Of a stretch of 38,053 nt of DNA, positions 7,439 through 16,853 are shown in pieces. Source of the stretch: an uncultured Planctomycetaceae bacterium. GTDB taxonomy: Bacteria > Planctomycetota > Planctomycetia > Gemmatales > Gemmataceae. The notes under the pieces were generated by a model. That model was not told where the DNA came from and made no database searches. It saw nothing but the letters and a program-made list of their open reading frames with translations. The stretch lies in assembly GCA_903912515.1 (NCBI GenBank), contig CAIWHS010000046.1, positions 1-38,053 of the forward strand, in the 5' to 3' direction. Each line of letters opens with the position of its first letter. Within the stretch, counting starts at the first letter, position 1. Position numbers and translations under genes: made by a program.

Positions 7439-8719
7439 ATGCAAAATACATCTAAGGTTAATTCCCCCCGGCCTGATTGGTTGGAAGGGAGCAGGGTGAT
7501 TTTGTCACCTGGTAAATCACGGCTTTTTTACAACCGACACCCTTGGGTTTTTCCCGGAGCAATTGCCAGCATTGTCGGTTCGCCCGCCGATGGATCCGTG
7601 GTTGCTCTGCTTTCGCACACCAACAAATTTGTCGGCTGGGGCATCTTCAACAGCAAAAGCAAAGTTCGGGTTAGAGTTTACAGCTGGAATCCGCAAGAAA
7701 AACCCGGTGAAAGCCTTTTCCGAATTCGAATTCGGGAAGCAATCCTTCTCCGCCAAAATCTGGGCATGCTGGATAACAAATCGGGTTGCCGTTTAATTAG
7801 CAGCGAAGGGGATTTTCTTTCCGGCCTCACGGTGGATCAATATGCCGGGTGGCTGGTAATGCAGGTCTCTTCCTTGGGAATGGGCCAACGCGAAGAATTG
7901 TTGGCAAAGCTGCTTGTTGAAGAATCCAAAGGCATTATCGCCCCAAAGGGCATCGTTGTTCGCCACGAAAAAAGTATGAGTCGCCTCGAAGGGATGGAGG
8001 GCGAAGACAAAACCATTTGGGGAGAACCACCGCCAGAACAGCTCGAATACATGGAAGAAGGAATAAAGCTTTTGGTCCAACCACTTACAGGACAAAAAAC
8101 TGGGGCCTACCTCGACCAGCGAGCGAACCGTCGCGAAGTCGGCCGTTTTGCCGCTGGTAAAACTATGCTCGATGCTTTTTGCTACGCAGGCGGTTTCGGC
8201 CTTCAAGCAGCCAAGCAGGGCGCAATTTCGGTTGTTGGCATCGATCAATCTGAAATAGCACTCGGATTAGCCAAAAAACATGCCGAATTGAACGGCTTGG
8301 CCGATCGCATGACTTGGACTCGGGCCGATGTGTTCGAAGAACTTGCCCGCCGGGAAGAAGCTGGAGAATCTTACGGCGTGGTAGTCCTAGACCCCCCAAA
8401 ATTCGCCCAAGCCAAAACCGCTGTCGAAGAAGCACTTCGCGGCTACCGCAGGCTTTACACCTTGGGAATGCGCCTCACCGAATCCAACGGCATTTTAGTT
8501 GTCTGTTGCTGCACCGGCCTCATCACTTGGGATATGCTCGAAAATCTGGTTGAACAAGTTGGAGCCGAGGAGCGCCGCAACATCCGCATCTTGCAAAAAT
8601 TAGGCCCATCTCCCGACCATCCAGTGGCAGCAAGTTGCCGGGAATCGGCTTACCTAAAGTGCCTGGTGCTGCATTTGGGGGAAAAATCAGCTCCACGGCC
8701 CAGTTTTTCCCCTGGATAA
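7439..8719 (+). CDS. Class I SAM-dependent rRNA methyltransferase (RlmI family)
   Basis: 426 aa, ATG 3 nt after the upstream stop with GGAG inside the preceding gene. An N-terminal PUA domain (about residues 17-90) is followed by the RlmI-type linker domain. A Rossmann methyltransferase domain has the SAM-binding segment MLDAFCYAGGFGLQAAK (motif I), the acidic residue in VVGIDQSE, and the catalytic loop VVLDPPKFAQ, followed by VVCCCTG. E. coli RlmI makes m5C1962 in 23S rRNA; the same or a closely related cytosine C5 target is likely. The length is about 30 residues more than RlmI. The last 42 bases contain a 9-bp inverted repeat (8678-8686 with 8704-8712). Confidence 0.9.
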   Translation: MQNTSKVNSPRPDWLEGSRVILSPGKSRLFYNRHPWVFPGAIASIVGSPADGSVVALLSHTNKFVGWGIFNSKSKVRVRVYSWNPQEKPGESLFRIRIREAILLRQNLGMLDNKSGCRLISSEGDFLSGLTVDQYAGWLVMQVSSLGMGQREELLAKLLVEESKGIIAPKGIVVRHEKSMSRLEGMEGEDKTIWGEPPPEQLEYMEEGIKLLVQPLTGQKTGAYLDQRANRREVGRFAAGKTMLDAFCYAGGFGLQAAKQGAISVVGIDQSEIALGLAKKHAELNGLADRMTWTRADVFEELARREEAGESYGVVVLDPPKFAQAKTAVEEALRGYRRLYTLGMRLTESNGILVVCCCTGLITWDMLENLVEQVGAEERRNIRILQKLGPSPDHPVAASCRESAYLKCLVLHLGEKSAPRPSFSPG

Positions 8720-8738
8720 TAAACCACAAACTTAACTA

Positions 8739-8768
8739 TTGCCTGTCCACCGAAACTCATGCGATTAT
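8739..8768 (+). promoter_or_regulatory. Candidate sigma-70 promoter for the secreted-protein gene
   Basis: TTGCCT at 8739-8744 and GATTAT at 8763-8768 are separated by 18 nt and lie about 70 nt upstream of the next ATG. Each hexamer matches 4 of 6 consensus positions. The 119-bp gap after the rRNA methyltransferase gene makes an independent promoter plausible. Confidence 0.3.
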
Positions 8769-8838
8769 AGGGCGGTACTAGATTAGGCTGGTTAATCAGA
8801 TAATAAGAAGGCTTTTTCCCTTTTGGAGTTTTGCCGTC

Positions 8839-9807
8839 ATGACTCTCCTATTTTCCAGAAAGCTAACCCGTTTGGTTGCTGGCTCAACCTTGGCATTGGG
8901 ACTCATCCTTACCCAACAATCGGTCAGGGCTGTTGAACCAGACGCCATGGTCCCTCCCGACTCAGAATTTGTCATGGCTGCGCGTCCCAGACAATTGCTG
9001 GAAAGCCCTTTCCTGAAGGCTCAAGGCTGGGATATTCTGCTCAAAACCGTGCTCGCCACCAACGACACAGTGCAAACTATTCTTGAAACAACCGGCATAG
9101 ACCCATTTAAAGATATCGAGTCACTCCAATTAGCTTCCAAGGGCCAAGGTCCAGAAGCAGACTTCATGATCGTCGTCCGCGGCAAACTGAATCCCAAAAA
9201 AATCTCCAAAGCTGTGGAAGAGCAAGGTGAAAATAGCGGCGCCCCAGTCAAGAAATTTAAGGAAAATGGCGTCACATTGTGGGAATTGAAAACTCCAGGC
9301 CCCTCCATCTTTATTGGATTTCAGGAAAACAAAGCTGTTGTTGCCACCAATAAAAAGGAAAACCTTATCACTTGTCTCACGAATGGTTTTCAGGAATCGG
9401 TCAACTCCGACCTGAAAACCGCTCTGGAAAAAGTGGACGGCAAAGAAGCGGTTTGGGCCGCTGGTGTCATTACCGAACAAGCCCGCAAAGGTATGGACCG
9501 CCAAGACGACCTGAAGCCTTTGGCCGATAAAATGGAAAGTTGGGCGGTAAGCTTCGACATGGTGGACACCATGAAGTTCGCTATCGACCTCTACGCCAAA
9601 GATGCCGCAACTGCACGCGCCCTGAAGGATCTTACCGAAAATAAGTTCCTGCCATTCCTTAAGGAACGCCCTGCAAGAGGGGGAGATTCCGAAATCAAAC
9701 GCCGTGATGCGATGATGAAACAACTGAAACTTGAAACCAAGGGTAAATCAGTTTCAGCCCGCATGACGGTAGATGCAGAAATGCTGAAGAGTTTGCTACC
9801 TCAGTGA
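8839..9807 (+). CDS. Secreted protein of unknown function
   Basis: 322 aa, ATG preceded by GGAG. A clear signal peptide covers residues 1-31 (basic MTLLFSRKLTR, hydrophobic core, cleavage likely after SVRA). The mature part is soluble and mixed alpha/beta, with no Cys in conserved spacing and no recognised catalytic motif. The pattern of PPDSEFVMAARPRQLLESP, repeated small domains and a final MTVDAEMLKSLL strand resembles planctomycete exported proteins of the DUF3352-like type, but that is a weak resemblance. A strong hairpin terminator follows 20 bp after the stop. Confidence 0.85.
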   Translation: MTLLFSRKLTRLVAGSTLALGLILTQQSVRAVEPDAMVPPDSEFVMAARPRQLLESPFLKAQGWDILLKTVLATNDTVQTILETTGIDPFKDIESLQLASKGQGPEADFMIVVRGKLNPKKISKAVEEQGENSGAPVKKFKENGVTLWELKTPGPSIFIGFQENKAVVATNKKENLITCLTNGFQESVNSDLKTALEKVDGKEAVWAAGVITEQARKGMDRQDDLKPLADKMESWAVSFDMVDTMKFAIDLYAKDAATARALKDLTENKFLPFLKERPARGGDSEIKRRDAMMKQLKLETKGKSVSARMTVDAEMLKSLLPQ

Positions 9808-9828
9808 CCTGAATTTCTTGCTGGCCTT

Positions 9829-9872
9829 AGAAAGGGCAAAGGCCGGGAATCTCCCTGGCCTTCGCCCTTTCT
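9829..9872 (+). terminator. Strong stem-loop terminator
   Basis: A long stem pairs 9829-9847 with 9853-9872, about 18 pairs with one mismatch and one G-U, around a short loop (GAATCT). It starts 21 bp after the stop of the secreted-protein gene and sits between convergent genes, so it may stop transcription from both sides. The downstream tract (GGTTTGGAATTT) is only moderately T-rich. Confidence 0.75.
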
Positions 9873-9893
9873 GGTTTGGAATTTAGAGCCATA

Positions 9894-11813
9894 TCAGCCA
9901 CTTTGTTCGGCTAGCCAAGCTGGCAAATCAATACTCCACCCATCCCCCCCGGCCAACAGCACCACAACCTCGTCTGGCCCCATTCCGGCTGAAACTGCCA
10001 CTACCGATCCAGGAAGCGCCAGTGTGCCCAAAGGCTTACCTTTGGCAATGGAATAAACCAATAACTCCTCCGTGCCACAAGAGGCAACAAGGTAGTTCCC
10101 CTGAGAGCTAAAACCCAAAACCGTTAAAGGCATCTCTGTAATATTTAGCAGCGTTTTTGGCTCTCCACTCCCAACATCGAACATGACCAATCCACCTTCC
10201 GGGCCCGACATGGCAAGTTTTCCACCATCCGGATGCCACGCCAAACGCCAAAATCCTCTGGCCAGCTTCCATACCGATTTCCCTGTGTTTGCATTCAAAA
10301 CCAGTAAGCTACCCTCCCCGGCCTTGCTGGCCAGGGTGTTAACCCCGCAAATTGCCAAAATCTGCCCACAGGCTGAAAAAGCCAGATCTTGCGGGGATGC
10401 CCCCTCCAAAGGATCTGGTACAAGGGAAAAAGGAGCTAGCGATTCCCCATCAACTAAAACAATGTCTTGGGCTTGGGAACTGCCAATTGCCAACTTTTTA
10501 CCATCTGACGAAATTGCCAAAAGTTCGCCATCACCAGGGCCAGATGCAAAACCTCCCACAATCCTCAACCCGGGCTCACCTTCGCTACTTTTCCATAGCC
10601 GAACATGCGCCGGAGTGTTTTGTGCGGTTGCCAAAGAACTCCCATTGGGGTTTACCGCCAAAGCATGAACTGGACCACTAAAGTCTGCCACATGCTGGGC
10701 TTGGTGGGACCCCTTCCAGCCTGCCAAACCTTTGGTTGCCTGCCAACGCTGAACTCCCCCTTCCGGCGAAAGACAATACAAATCACCATTCCTTAAACAG
10801 CTTATGGAAGGCCTGGGGCGCACCCCAGAATTTATAATCCGGCCTTCACCACTGATTTCCCGTTTCCAATCCACTGACAATAAGCGACCATCTTGAAGGC
10901 TTATTGCAGCCAAAGCCCCTGATGGACTTAATGAAATATGCCTTGGCTCGGCTCCCAATAAACTGGGAGCCCTCTCCCTCCGCCAGGCCCCCACTTCCCA
11001 CACATTCCAAGAGGGTAAATTATCCCCTGCAAGAAGCCATTTCCCATCCGGTGAAAAAGCAAGGCAAGTCACCAAGGCCGCATGGTTGTTTAAAAGGATG
11101 ACCGCGCTTCCATCTTCATTACGCCAAACCCGCACAGTCCCGTCCCAACCCGCCGAATAAATATAACGGCCTAACGGATCAAAACCCAAAGCCACCACCC
11201 TACCCTTATGGCCAAGGCACGAATAAATTGGCGAAGGTTCACCAACCTTTAAATGATGGATCTCCAAAGATTCATCCGCAACCAGCAGCCGCTTTTCAAG
11301 ATTATCCCATGCCAAAACACTTATGGCCCTATTTTTAACCTCACCAGAATTATCACCAAGCTGGGAAGCCTCCCAACATTGGATCAATTCCCCACTAAGC
11401 GCATCCCATACCCTAACCGCCCCATCATCATGGCCGCTGGCAACTAGGGGCAAAGTTGGGTGGCCCGCTGTCGCGGTGATCCAAGCCCCTGTATCCATCC
11501 ACCAGCGTGGGTCTGTTTTTCCAATAGCCCACACACCTAATTCATTCGCACTGGAAAGAATTACCAACCCTTGGGCCGGGCACAGCGAGGCACAACCAGC
11601 CAACTGATCCAGCAGAAGGGGCTTGCCCGCCTCCCACTTTCCTCCTACTTGCTTGGCAGCCCTAAGGTTCCCTTGTTCATCCAGACATATCAGGGCCCCT
11701 TCACCAACAAACCCCAAAGCCAGGGGCTCACCTTCCATGCGCATCAGGGCCCCGGCAAAACGCAGGCACCGTAATGGACCATTTTCTCCCACCGTGTCGC
11801 CTTCAAAGTCCAC
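9894..11813 (-). CDS. WD40-repeat (double beta-propeller) protein
   Basis: 639 aa from a GTG start at 11813, supported by AGGGGGA 8 nt upstream; the first internal ATG (codon 24) lacks such a site. At least six clear WD40 blades are visible (for example SGHDDGAVRVWDALSGEL, SAGWDGTVRVWRNEDG, HAALVTCLAFSPDGKWLLAGD, AVNPNGSSLAT, LAWHPDGGKLAMSGPEGGLVMFD), spread along the whole chain. That is enough for two seven-bladed propellers. No signal peptide or TM helix is seen, so it is probably cytoplasmic. Unlike many planctomycete WD40 proteins it is not fused to a kinase or sigma-factor domain. It is divergent from thiL across 164 bp. The role is a protein-binding scaffold by family; partners are unknown. 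Confidence 0.85.
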   Translation of the reverse strand: MDFEGDTVGENGPLRCLRFAGALMRMEGEPLALGFVGEGALICLDEQGNLRAAKQVGGKWEAGKPLLLDQLAGCASLCPAQGLVILSSANELGVWAIGKTDPRWWMDTGAWITATAGHPTLPLVASGHDDGAVRVWDALSGELIQCWEASQLGDNSGEVKNRAISVLAWDNLEKRLLVADESLEIHHLKVGEPSPIYSCLGHKGRVVALGFDPLGRYIYSAGWDGTVRVWRNEDGSAVILLNNHAALVTCLAFSPDGKWLLAGDNLPSWNVWEVGAWRRERAPSLLGAEPRHISLSPSGALAAISLQDGRLLSVDWKREISGEGRIINSGVRPRPSISCLRNGDLYCLSPEGGVQRWQATKGLAGWKGSHQAQHVADFSGPVHALAVNPNGSSLATAQNTPAHVRLWKSSEGEPGLRIVGGFASGPGDGELLAISSDGKKLAIGSSQAQDIVLVDGESLAPFSLVPDPLEGASPQDLAFSACGQILAICGVNTLASKAGEGSLLVLNANTGKSVWKLARGFWRLAWHPDGGKLAMSGPEGGLVMFDVGSGEPKTLLNITEMPLTVLGFSSQGNYLVASCGTEELLVYSIAKGKPLGTLALPGSVVAVSAGMGPDEVVVLLAGGDGWSIDLPAWLAEQSG

Positions 11814-11977
11814 GGCGCTTCCCCCTTTATAATCTTGCGTTTCGCCCCAGCATCACCATGACAACCACTAGGCCAAACCGATAGGCCCAAGCCAATTCAC
11901 GTTGTACTATAGCAATTTGTCAGTGCGATGGTTTCCCAACCAACCCCCATCTTCTCACCCAAACCTAAGCAATAACC

Positions 11978-12949
11978 ATGCCTGCAATCAATAACCCTCC
12001 AACCAGTTTCTTCACCGAACAGGACTTGGTCGCCTGGCTACGCAGCCTACCCAAGCCAAACCCAAGCATTTGGCCAGTGGGGATCGGTGACGACGCCGCA
12101 ATTCTTCACCCCAGTCCAAACGATGAATTGGTAATTTCCACCGATATGCTGCTTGAGGGAAGCTGCTTTTTAATTGCCCAAGCTGGGCCCCTTCGAGTTG
12201 GTCGAAAAGCACTGGCCGTGAACCTAAGCGACCTCGCAGCCATGGCGGCCCGCCCTTTAGGCTGCTTTTTGTCACTAGCACTTCCAAAATCGGGTGATAA
12301 GTCAATTGCCCAAAAGGTTATTCAGGGTTTGCTGGAAAAAGCTGCGCAATTTAATTGCCCGCTATTAGGCGGTGATACCAATTCTTGGAATGGTCCTCTG
12401 GCAATTTCTGTCACCGTGATAGGAACCACCCTCAAAGGAAAGGCCGTACGCCGCAATGGTGCCAAACTAGGCGATTGGCTTCTAGTCACAGGCCAATTGG
12501 GGGGCAGCATTTTGGGACACCACCTCGATTTCACAGCAAGAATCACAGAAGCACTAATTATTGCCGATATGGTTCAAATTCATGCAATGATGGACATTAG
12601 CGATGGCCTCGCCAGAGATACGCGCACCTTATGCGAGGCTAGCGGATTGGGTGGCTGCCTTCATGCCGATCACATCCCCATCAGTTCAGCCGCCCACCAA
12701 CTGCAGGCCATCGCAGCCTTGGGAATAGCCGGTAGCACCCCTCTTGAACACGCATTGGGCGATGGCGAAGATTACGAATTACTAATGGCCGTCAGCCCGG
12801 CCGATGGCCAAAAACTGCTTAGCAGCCAACCCCTGCAAAGCACTTCCATCACCAAAGTGGGCGAATGTGTTGCAGAAGGCTTTTGGTTACTCGAAAACAA
12901 CAAACGCAACCTACTTCAAAACCAAGGCTGGCAACATAATTGGGCTTAA
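11978..12949 (+). CDS. thiL: Thiamine-monophosphate kinase
   Basis: 323 aa, the usual length. ThiL phosphorylates thiamine monophosphate to thiamine pyrophosphate with ATP, the last step of cofactor synthesis, in the cytosol. Family motifs are present in order: GIGDDAA (Mg/ATP), STDMLLEG, ALAVNLSDLAAMAARP, GGDTNS, MMDISDGLARD and GDGEDYELL. The Shine-Dalgarno sequence is weak. No other thiamine gene is nearby and I see no THI-box riboswitch in the 164-bp upstream gap. It converges on the YifB gene with 37 bp between stops and no obvious hairpin. Confidence 0.95.
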   Translation: MPAINNPPTSFFTEQDLVAWLRSLPKPNPSIWPVGIGDDAAILHPSPNDELVISTDMLLEGSCFLIAQAGPLRVGRKALAVNLSDLAAMAARPLGCFLSLALPKSGDKSIAQKVIQGLLEKAAQFNCPLLGGDTNSWNGPLAISVTVIGTTLKGKAVRRNGAKLGDWLLVTGQLGGSILGHHLDFTARITEALIIADMVQIHAMMDISDGLARDTRTLCEASGLGGCLHADHIPISSAAHQLQAIAALGIAGSTPLEHALGDGEDYELLMAVSPADGQKLLSSQPLQSTSITKVGECVAEGFWLLENNKRNLLQNQGWQHNWA

Positions 12950-12986
12950 GTTCACAAAACCAAACCCTTCGAAAAAACCAACAACT

Positions 12987-14528
12987 CTAACAAGCCTGAG
13001 CCCACAACTTCCTGTCTAAGGTTCGGTAACCGATAGCCTCCATCAGATGGCCCGGAGTAATCAAATCACAGGGCTCCAAATCAGCGATTGTCCTGGCTAC
13101 CCGCAAAATCCGATCATGGGCCCTGGCAGAAAGGCCCAACTCTGTCATGGCAGTTTCCATTATCCGGCGGCAGTCTTGATCCAGCACACAATGCTTGCGC
13201 AGCAATTTGCTCCCCATTCTGCCATTATTCCGCACCATATCATCACCAAATCGGTCAGCCTGAATGGCACGCGCCTGATCCACTTGAGCCCGCATGGTGG
13301 CACTACATGTACCCTCTTGCCTGCTCGATAGTTCCTGAAAGGGAACATTAGGCACCTCCAAATGCAAGTCAATGCGGTCCAAAAGCGGCCCGCTAATCTT
13401 GGCCATGTATTTTTCAATCTGTTGCGGGCTACATTTGCAAGGGTGTCTGCTATCCCCCAAATACCCGCACGGACATGGATTCATGCTGGTTACAAGCACA
13501 AACTGAGCCGGAAAAGTGGTAGACCTCAGGGCCCGGGAAATTGTCACTCGACCTTCTTCCAAAGGCTGTCTCAACACCTCAAGGCTGCGGCGGTTGAATT
13601 CTGGCAACTCATCGAGAAAAAGCACGCCGTTGTGCGCCATGCTGATTTCGCCTGGTGATGGCGGATTTCCCCCCCCCACCATGCCCGCATCCGATATGGT
13701 GTGATGCGGCGACCGAAAAGGCCGGGTGGTCAATAAACTTTGCCCAGGCGCCAACCGTCCCATGGCGCTGTATATCCGGGTGGTTTCCAAACTTTCACCA
13801 GGAGTCAGCTCTGGAAAAATGGTCGCCAATCGTTGGGCTAACATGGTTTTTCCGGTACCCGGAGAACCTATCATTAAAACATTGTGTGCCCCCGCCGCCG
13901 CCACCGTCAGCGCCCGCTTCGCATGCTCCTGCCCCCGAACATCCGCAAAATCGCTTGAATAATTATTCATCGGCGCATCCAGCCCCATCAAACCACTAGG
14001 CACAGTTTCAAAAGGCAAACTGCCTCCCAATACTCCAACAGCCTCGCTAAGGGAAGAAACTCCCGCCACCCTTAAAGAATCCACCACTGCAGCCTCTCGG
14101 CCATTTTCCCGCGGCAACAAAATTCGGCCCACACCGTCCCGGGCTGCCGCCATTGCCACCGACAAAGCCCCTCGCACCGGTCGAATCGAGCCGTCCAAGG
14201 CCAACTCGCCCAGACATGTCACCCCTTCCAGACTCTCAGGTGGCAGTTGGCGGGTTGCAACCAAAATCCCAAGAGCTATGGGAAGGTCAAAGGCCCCTGC
14301 CTCTTTCCGTTGGTCAGCTGGCGCCAAATTAATCACTACGACGCCGCGCGGACGCTGAAATCCAAGATTGGCAAGCGCCCGCTCAATGCGGTGAACACTT
14401 TCCTTCACCGCTTGTTCTGGCAATCCAACTAAAATGGTTTTGGGTATCCCGGGGGTGACATCCACCTCAACTTCAACCGGAAAAGCCTCAATCCCCGAAA
14501 GACCATAGGAACGAAGTCGCGCAAGCAT
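12987..14528 (-). CDS. YifB/ComM-family Mg-chelatase-like AAA+ ATPase
   Basis: 513 aa from the ATG at 14528, preferred over the frame's upstream starts because MLARLRSYGLSGIEAFPVEVEVDV matches the usual family N-terminus and GGAG lies 8 nt upstream. Order: ChlI-like N-terminal domain (about 15-140); Mg-chelatase AAA+ module with Walker A GSPGTGKTM and Walker B VLFLDELPEF; a Cys cluster NPCPCGYLGDSRHPCKC; and the C-terminal helical lid. In other bacteria ComM/YifB is a hexameric branch-migration helicase used in natural transformation. No competence genes are adjacent here. It may be co-transcribed with the DUF2293 and receiver genes upstream, though 131 bp intervene. Confidence 0.92.
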   Translation of the reverse strand: MLARLRSYGLSGIEAFPVEVEVDVTPGIPKTILVGLPEQAVKESVHRIERALANLGFQRPRGVVVINLAPADQRKEAGAFDLPIALGILVATRQLPPESLEGVTCLGELALDGSIRPVRGALSVAMAAARDGVGRILLPRENGREAAVVDSLRVAGVSSLSEAVGVLGGSLPFETVPSGLMGLDAPMNNYSSDFADVRGQEHAKRALTVAAAGAHNVLMIGSPGTGKTMLAQRLATIFPELTPGESLETTRIYSAMGRLAPGQSLLTTRPFRSPHHTISDAGMVGGGNPPSPGEISMAHNGVLFLDELPEFNRRSLEVLRQPLEEGRVTISRALRSTTFPAQFVLVTSMNPCPCGYLGDSRHPCKCSPQQIEKYMAKISGPLLDRIDLHLEVPNVPFQELSSRQEGTCSATMRAQVDQARAIQADRFGDDMVRNNGRMGSKLLRKHCVLDQDCRRIMETAMTELGLSARAHDRILRVARTIADLEPCDLITPGHLMEAIGYRTLDRKLWAQAC

Positions 14529-14659
14529 GGGTTGACTCCAAAGCAATCGGCGCCAAATCAGGATGGCCTGGGAAACCATCTGTTCTTTTGTTCACTATGG
14601 CAATATGCAAAATCCCAACACACTTGGCAAGTGGAAATACTGGAAATTTGTTCAGTACT

Positions 14660-15355
14660 CTATTCTTTTGGACGGGAACCTAAAACGGCAACATAAAGAG
14701 GACAATCGGGCCGGACAGGATTTCCCTGGCGGTAATTGGTCAATATTTCCCTAGAACGGCCTGCCAGCATGCGCCTCACCTCACGCCGCATGCCCTTCAA
14801 CCTAGGAATGGCCATCTGATCATAGGCGGTGGTTTGATGCCTCATCCAAGCGATAACAGCAGCTTCTGCCCTGCGCTCGACCGGAATTTGCTTCGTGCGC
14901 GCAACAGTTCCACTGCCAACAGGGGTTGCGTGGACTGTAACCAGCACCGATAGCCGTTTTCCTAATTCATCATGGACAGGATGAAAGTCCAAGAATGTCA
15001 GAACCGCCTGCGCAAACTCACCCTCATAAGCAACCTGAACCTTTTCCCGCCGAGCTTTGTCCGATTCCTTCTTGCGCGCAAATGCAGGGGCAGCCCGCTC
15101 CTTTTCAAGGTCCAAACGAATGGCTGCCAAGGTCGCTCGGGGTGCATACATGCCCCTCGAAAAAACTTTTCTGCCGCGTTTTTCTGATATGGCCCAATAT
15201 TTTCCAGCGGCTTTCACCCTGCGCGTCAAAGCCGCATCGCCAGGCTCCAAGAGCTCCCAATCAGTGGGAGCCTCGTGGACAGTGCCATTCGCCAACCTAA
15301 TGGTTCTAGGCTTGGGGCCGGGTGATCCAGCCAACTGATGAAGATCCGGGCTCAT
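14660..15355 (-). CDS. DUF2293 domain-containing protein
   Basis: 231 aa, ATG at 15355. The C-terminal third (ERRAEAAVIAWMRHQTTAYD... REVRRMLAGRSREIL) matches the DUF2293 pattern, a small basic helical domain with conserved RH.TxYD. The middle is highly charged (Arg/Lys/Glu), suggesting nucleic-acid contact, but no activity is established. The N-terminal half has the pattern PTDWELLEPGDAALTRRVKAAGKYW, often seen together with this domain. It lies 37 bp after the receiver gene and probably shares its transcript. Confidence 0.8.
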   Translation of the reverse strand: MSPDLHQLAGSPGPKPRTIRLANGTVHEAPTDWELLEPGDAALTRRVKAAGKYWAISEKRGRKVFSRGMYAPRATLAAIRLDLEKERAAPAFARKKESDKARREKVQVAYEGEFAQAVLTFLDFHPVHDELGKRLSVLVTVHATPVGSGTVARTKQIPVERRAEAAVIAWMRHQTTAYDQMAIPRLKGMRREVRRMLAGRSREILTNYRQGNPVRPDCPLYVAVLGSRPKE

Positions 15356-15392
15356 CCTTGAGTCACCGCAAAAATACCAAATGGTTTAAAAA

Positions 15393-15779
15393 TCAGGCTT
15401 GGGGAGGACTTTGCGACAAACCCCTATCTACCGCCTCCAACAAGCGCTCCATAGGAAACGGCTTGCGGATGTAGTCAACAACCCCCAATAACTCGGCGTA
15501 AGCCTTATGACGGGCCCCCTCGTTGGCTGTAATCATGATGAACGGAGGGGCGTCCTTGCGGTCCTTGTAATGCTCAAGAACAGGGTATCCACCCATTCTC
15601 GGCATCATCATGTCCAAAATGACTAAATCAGGACGAATACGATCCACCAACTCGCGCGCCTGTTTTCCATCTCTGGCCTGAATCACTTGGTGACCCTTGT
15701 GCTCAAGCATAATTTTGATGCCGTCACTCAGTTCGGCATCATCATCAACAACCAAAATGGTTTTGGGCGCTTGGGTCAT
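15393..15779 (-). CDS. Stand-alone receiver-domain response regulator
   Basis: 128 aa, just one CheY-like domain. The acidic pocket is Asp12-Asp14 (VVDDDAE), the phospho-acceptor Asp56 (LVILDMMMP), Thr84 (IMITANEG) and Lys106 (YIRKPFP). AAGGA lies 5 nt before the ATG. There is no output domain and no adjacent kinase. It is divergent from the metallo-beta-lactamase gene (about 147 bp) and upstream of the DUF2293 gene. It is not closely similar to the other lone receiver at 6977-7435. Confidence 0.92.
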   Translation of the reverse strand: MTQAPKTILVVDDDAELSDGIKIMLEHKGHQVIQARDGKQARELVDRIRPDLVILDMMMPRMGGYPVLEHYKDRKDAPPFIMITANEGARHKAYAELLGVVDYIRKPFPMERLLEAVDRGLSQSPPQA

Positions 15780-15926
15780 GAGGTCCTTCCAGAACAGTGC
15801 CCGTTCTTCGGGTGTTTTGTCGGCGCTTTAGCCGATTATTCGACTCCAGACAATTCAGTCGTCCGGGTTTGGCAGGAGGCTCTATACTACCATTTCAATA
15901 GCGGCATCACAAGCAGTAACCGGGGC

Positions 15927-16853
15927 ATGGAGGCGCTGGTGGCAACTCGGGTAAACCTGGTCGTTTTGGCAAGTGGCAGCACTGGCAATGCAATTGCAAT
16001 CACAGGCCCAGGCGGCTGGTTTCTCATCGACCTAGGTCTCCAAGTGGCCGATTTGCGCCGCCGCATGGCTATTTCAGAGCTCAACCCCGCCGAATGCCGT
16101 GGGTGCCTCCTCACGCACACGCACGGCGACCACTGGCGCGATTCCTCGCTGGGCTGGCTGGCCTCGCGCCAAATCCCCCTTTGGCTTCACGCCGCCCACC
16201 TTGCAGACCTTCGCCGCCAGTCCCGTGCAGTCCATACCCTCGAGGCAGCAACCGCCGTTCGACTTTTCCAACCCAACACAACCTTTTCTCCAATTTCCGG
16301 AGTTGAGGTCCTACCGGCCGAAATCTCACACGACAGCCACCCGACTTTCGGCTTCCGGATAATCGTGCGTGACCTACGAGATTCGCGGTCCAATGAAGCC
16401 CGCATCGGCTATTTTTCAGACCTAGGCCAGTGGAATAAAAGCCACAATCATCTGCTGGAAGACCTGCATCTTCTCGCCCTCGAATTCAATCACCACATCC
16501 CCTTGCTAGATGTTTCACCACGGCCCGATTTTCTCAAAAGACGCATTTCTGGCCCAAAAGGCCATTTGTCTAACCAACAGGCCGGGCAGGTTGTTTCCTC
16601 TATTAAGTCAGCACCAAAGGGGCAAACTTTGGTACTCCTTCACCTCAGCAAGGAATGCAACACCCAGGAACATGCTTTGTCAGAGGCCAAATCCGCATCA
16701 AATGCTAATGGTAAAATTGAAAAAATCGAGGTGGCCCTGCAAAATGAACCACTTCCCCCAATCCCCCTGAAAACAGATTCAGGCACCGCCATGATCCAGA
16801 CCGATGACGATTTTGGACCACTTTTTCAATCCCTTAGGAGCCGCGCCCTATGA
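15927..16853 (+). CDS. Metallo-beta-lactamase fold hydrolase (YycJ/WalJ-like)
   Basis: 308 aa from the ATG at 15927. A GTG at 15939 with GGAGG 5 nt upstream may be the true start, giving MATRVNLVVLASGSTGNA. The N-terminal strand LASGSTGNA and the metal motif LLTHTHGDHWRD (HxHxDH) define the family; further ligand candidates are His in EISHDSHPTFGF, Asp in GYFSDLGQ and the EFNHH segment. YycJ-type members are two-metal nucleases or hydrolases in the cytosol. The last ~50 residues are a hydrophilic tail lacking in many relatives. The stop overlaps the ATG of the next small gene (ATGA), so the two are translationally coupled. Confidence 0.87.
   Translation: MEALVATRVNLVVLASGSTGNAIAITGPGGWFLIDLGLQVADLRRRMAISELNPAECRGCLLTHTHGDHWRDSSLGWLASRQIPLWLHAAHLADLRRQSRAVHTLEAATAVRLFQPNTTFSPISGVEVLPAEISHDSHPTFGFRIIVRDLRDSRSNEARIGYFSDLGQWNKSHNHLLEDLHLLALEFNHHIPLLDVSPRPDFLKRRISGPKGHLSNQQAGQVVSSIKSAPKGQTLVLLHLSKECNTQEHALSEAKSASNANGKIEKIEVALQNEPLPPIPLKTDSGTAMIQTDDDFGPLFQSLRSRAL

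Noticed and set aside
11814-11977. TPP (THI-box) riboswitch before thiL
   Set aside because: The conserved CTGAGA and ACCTGA-type elements are not found.
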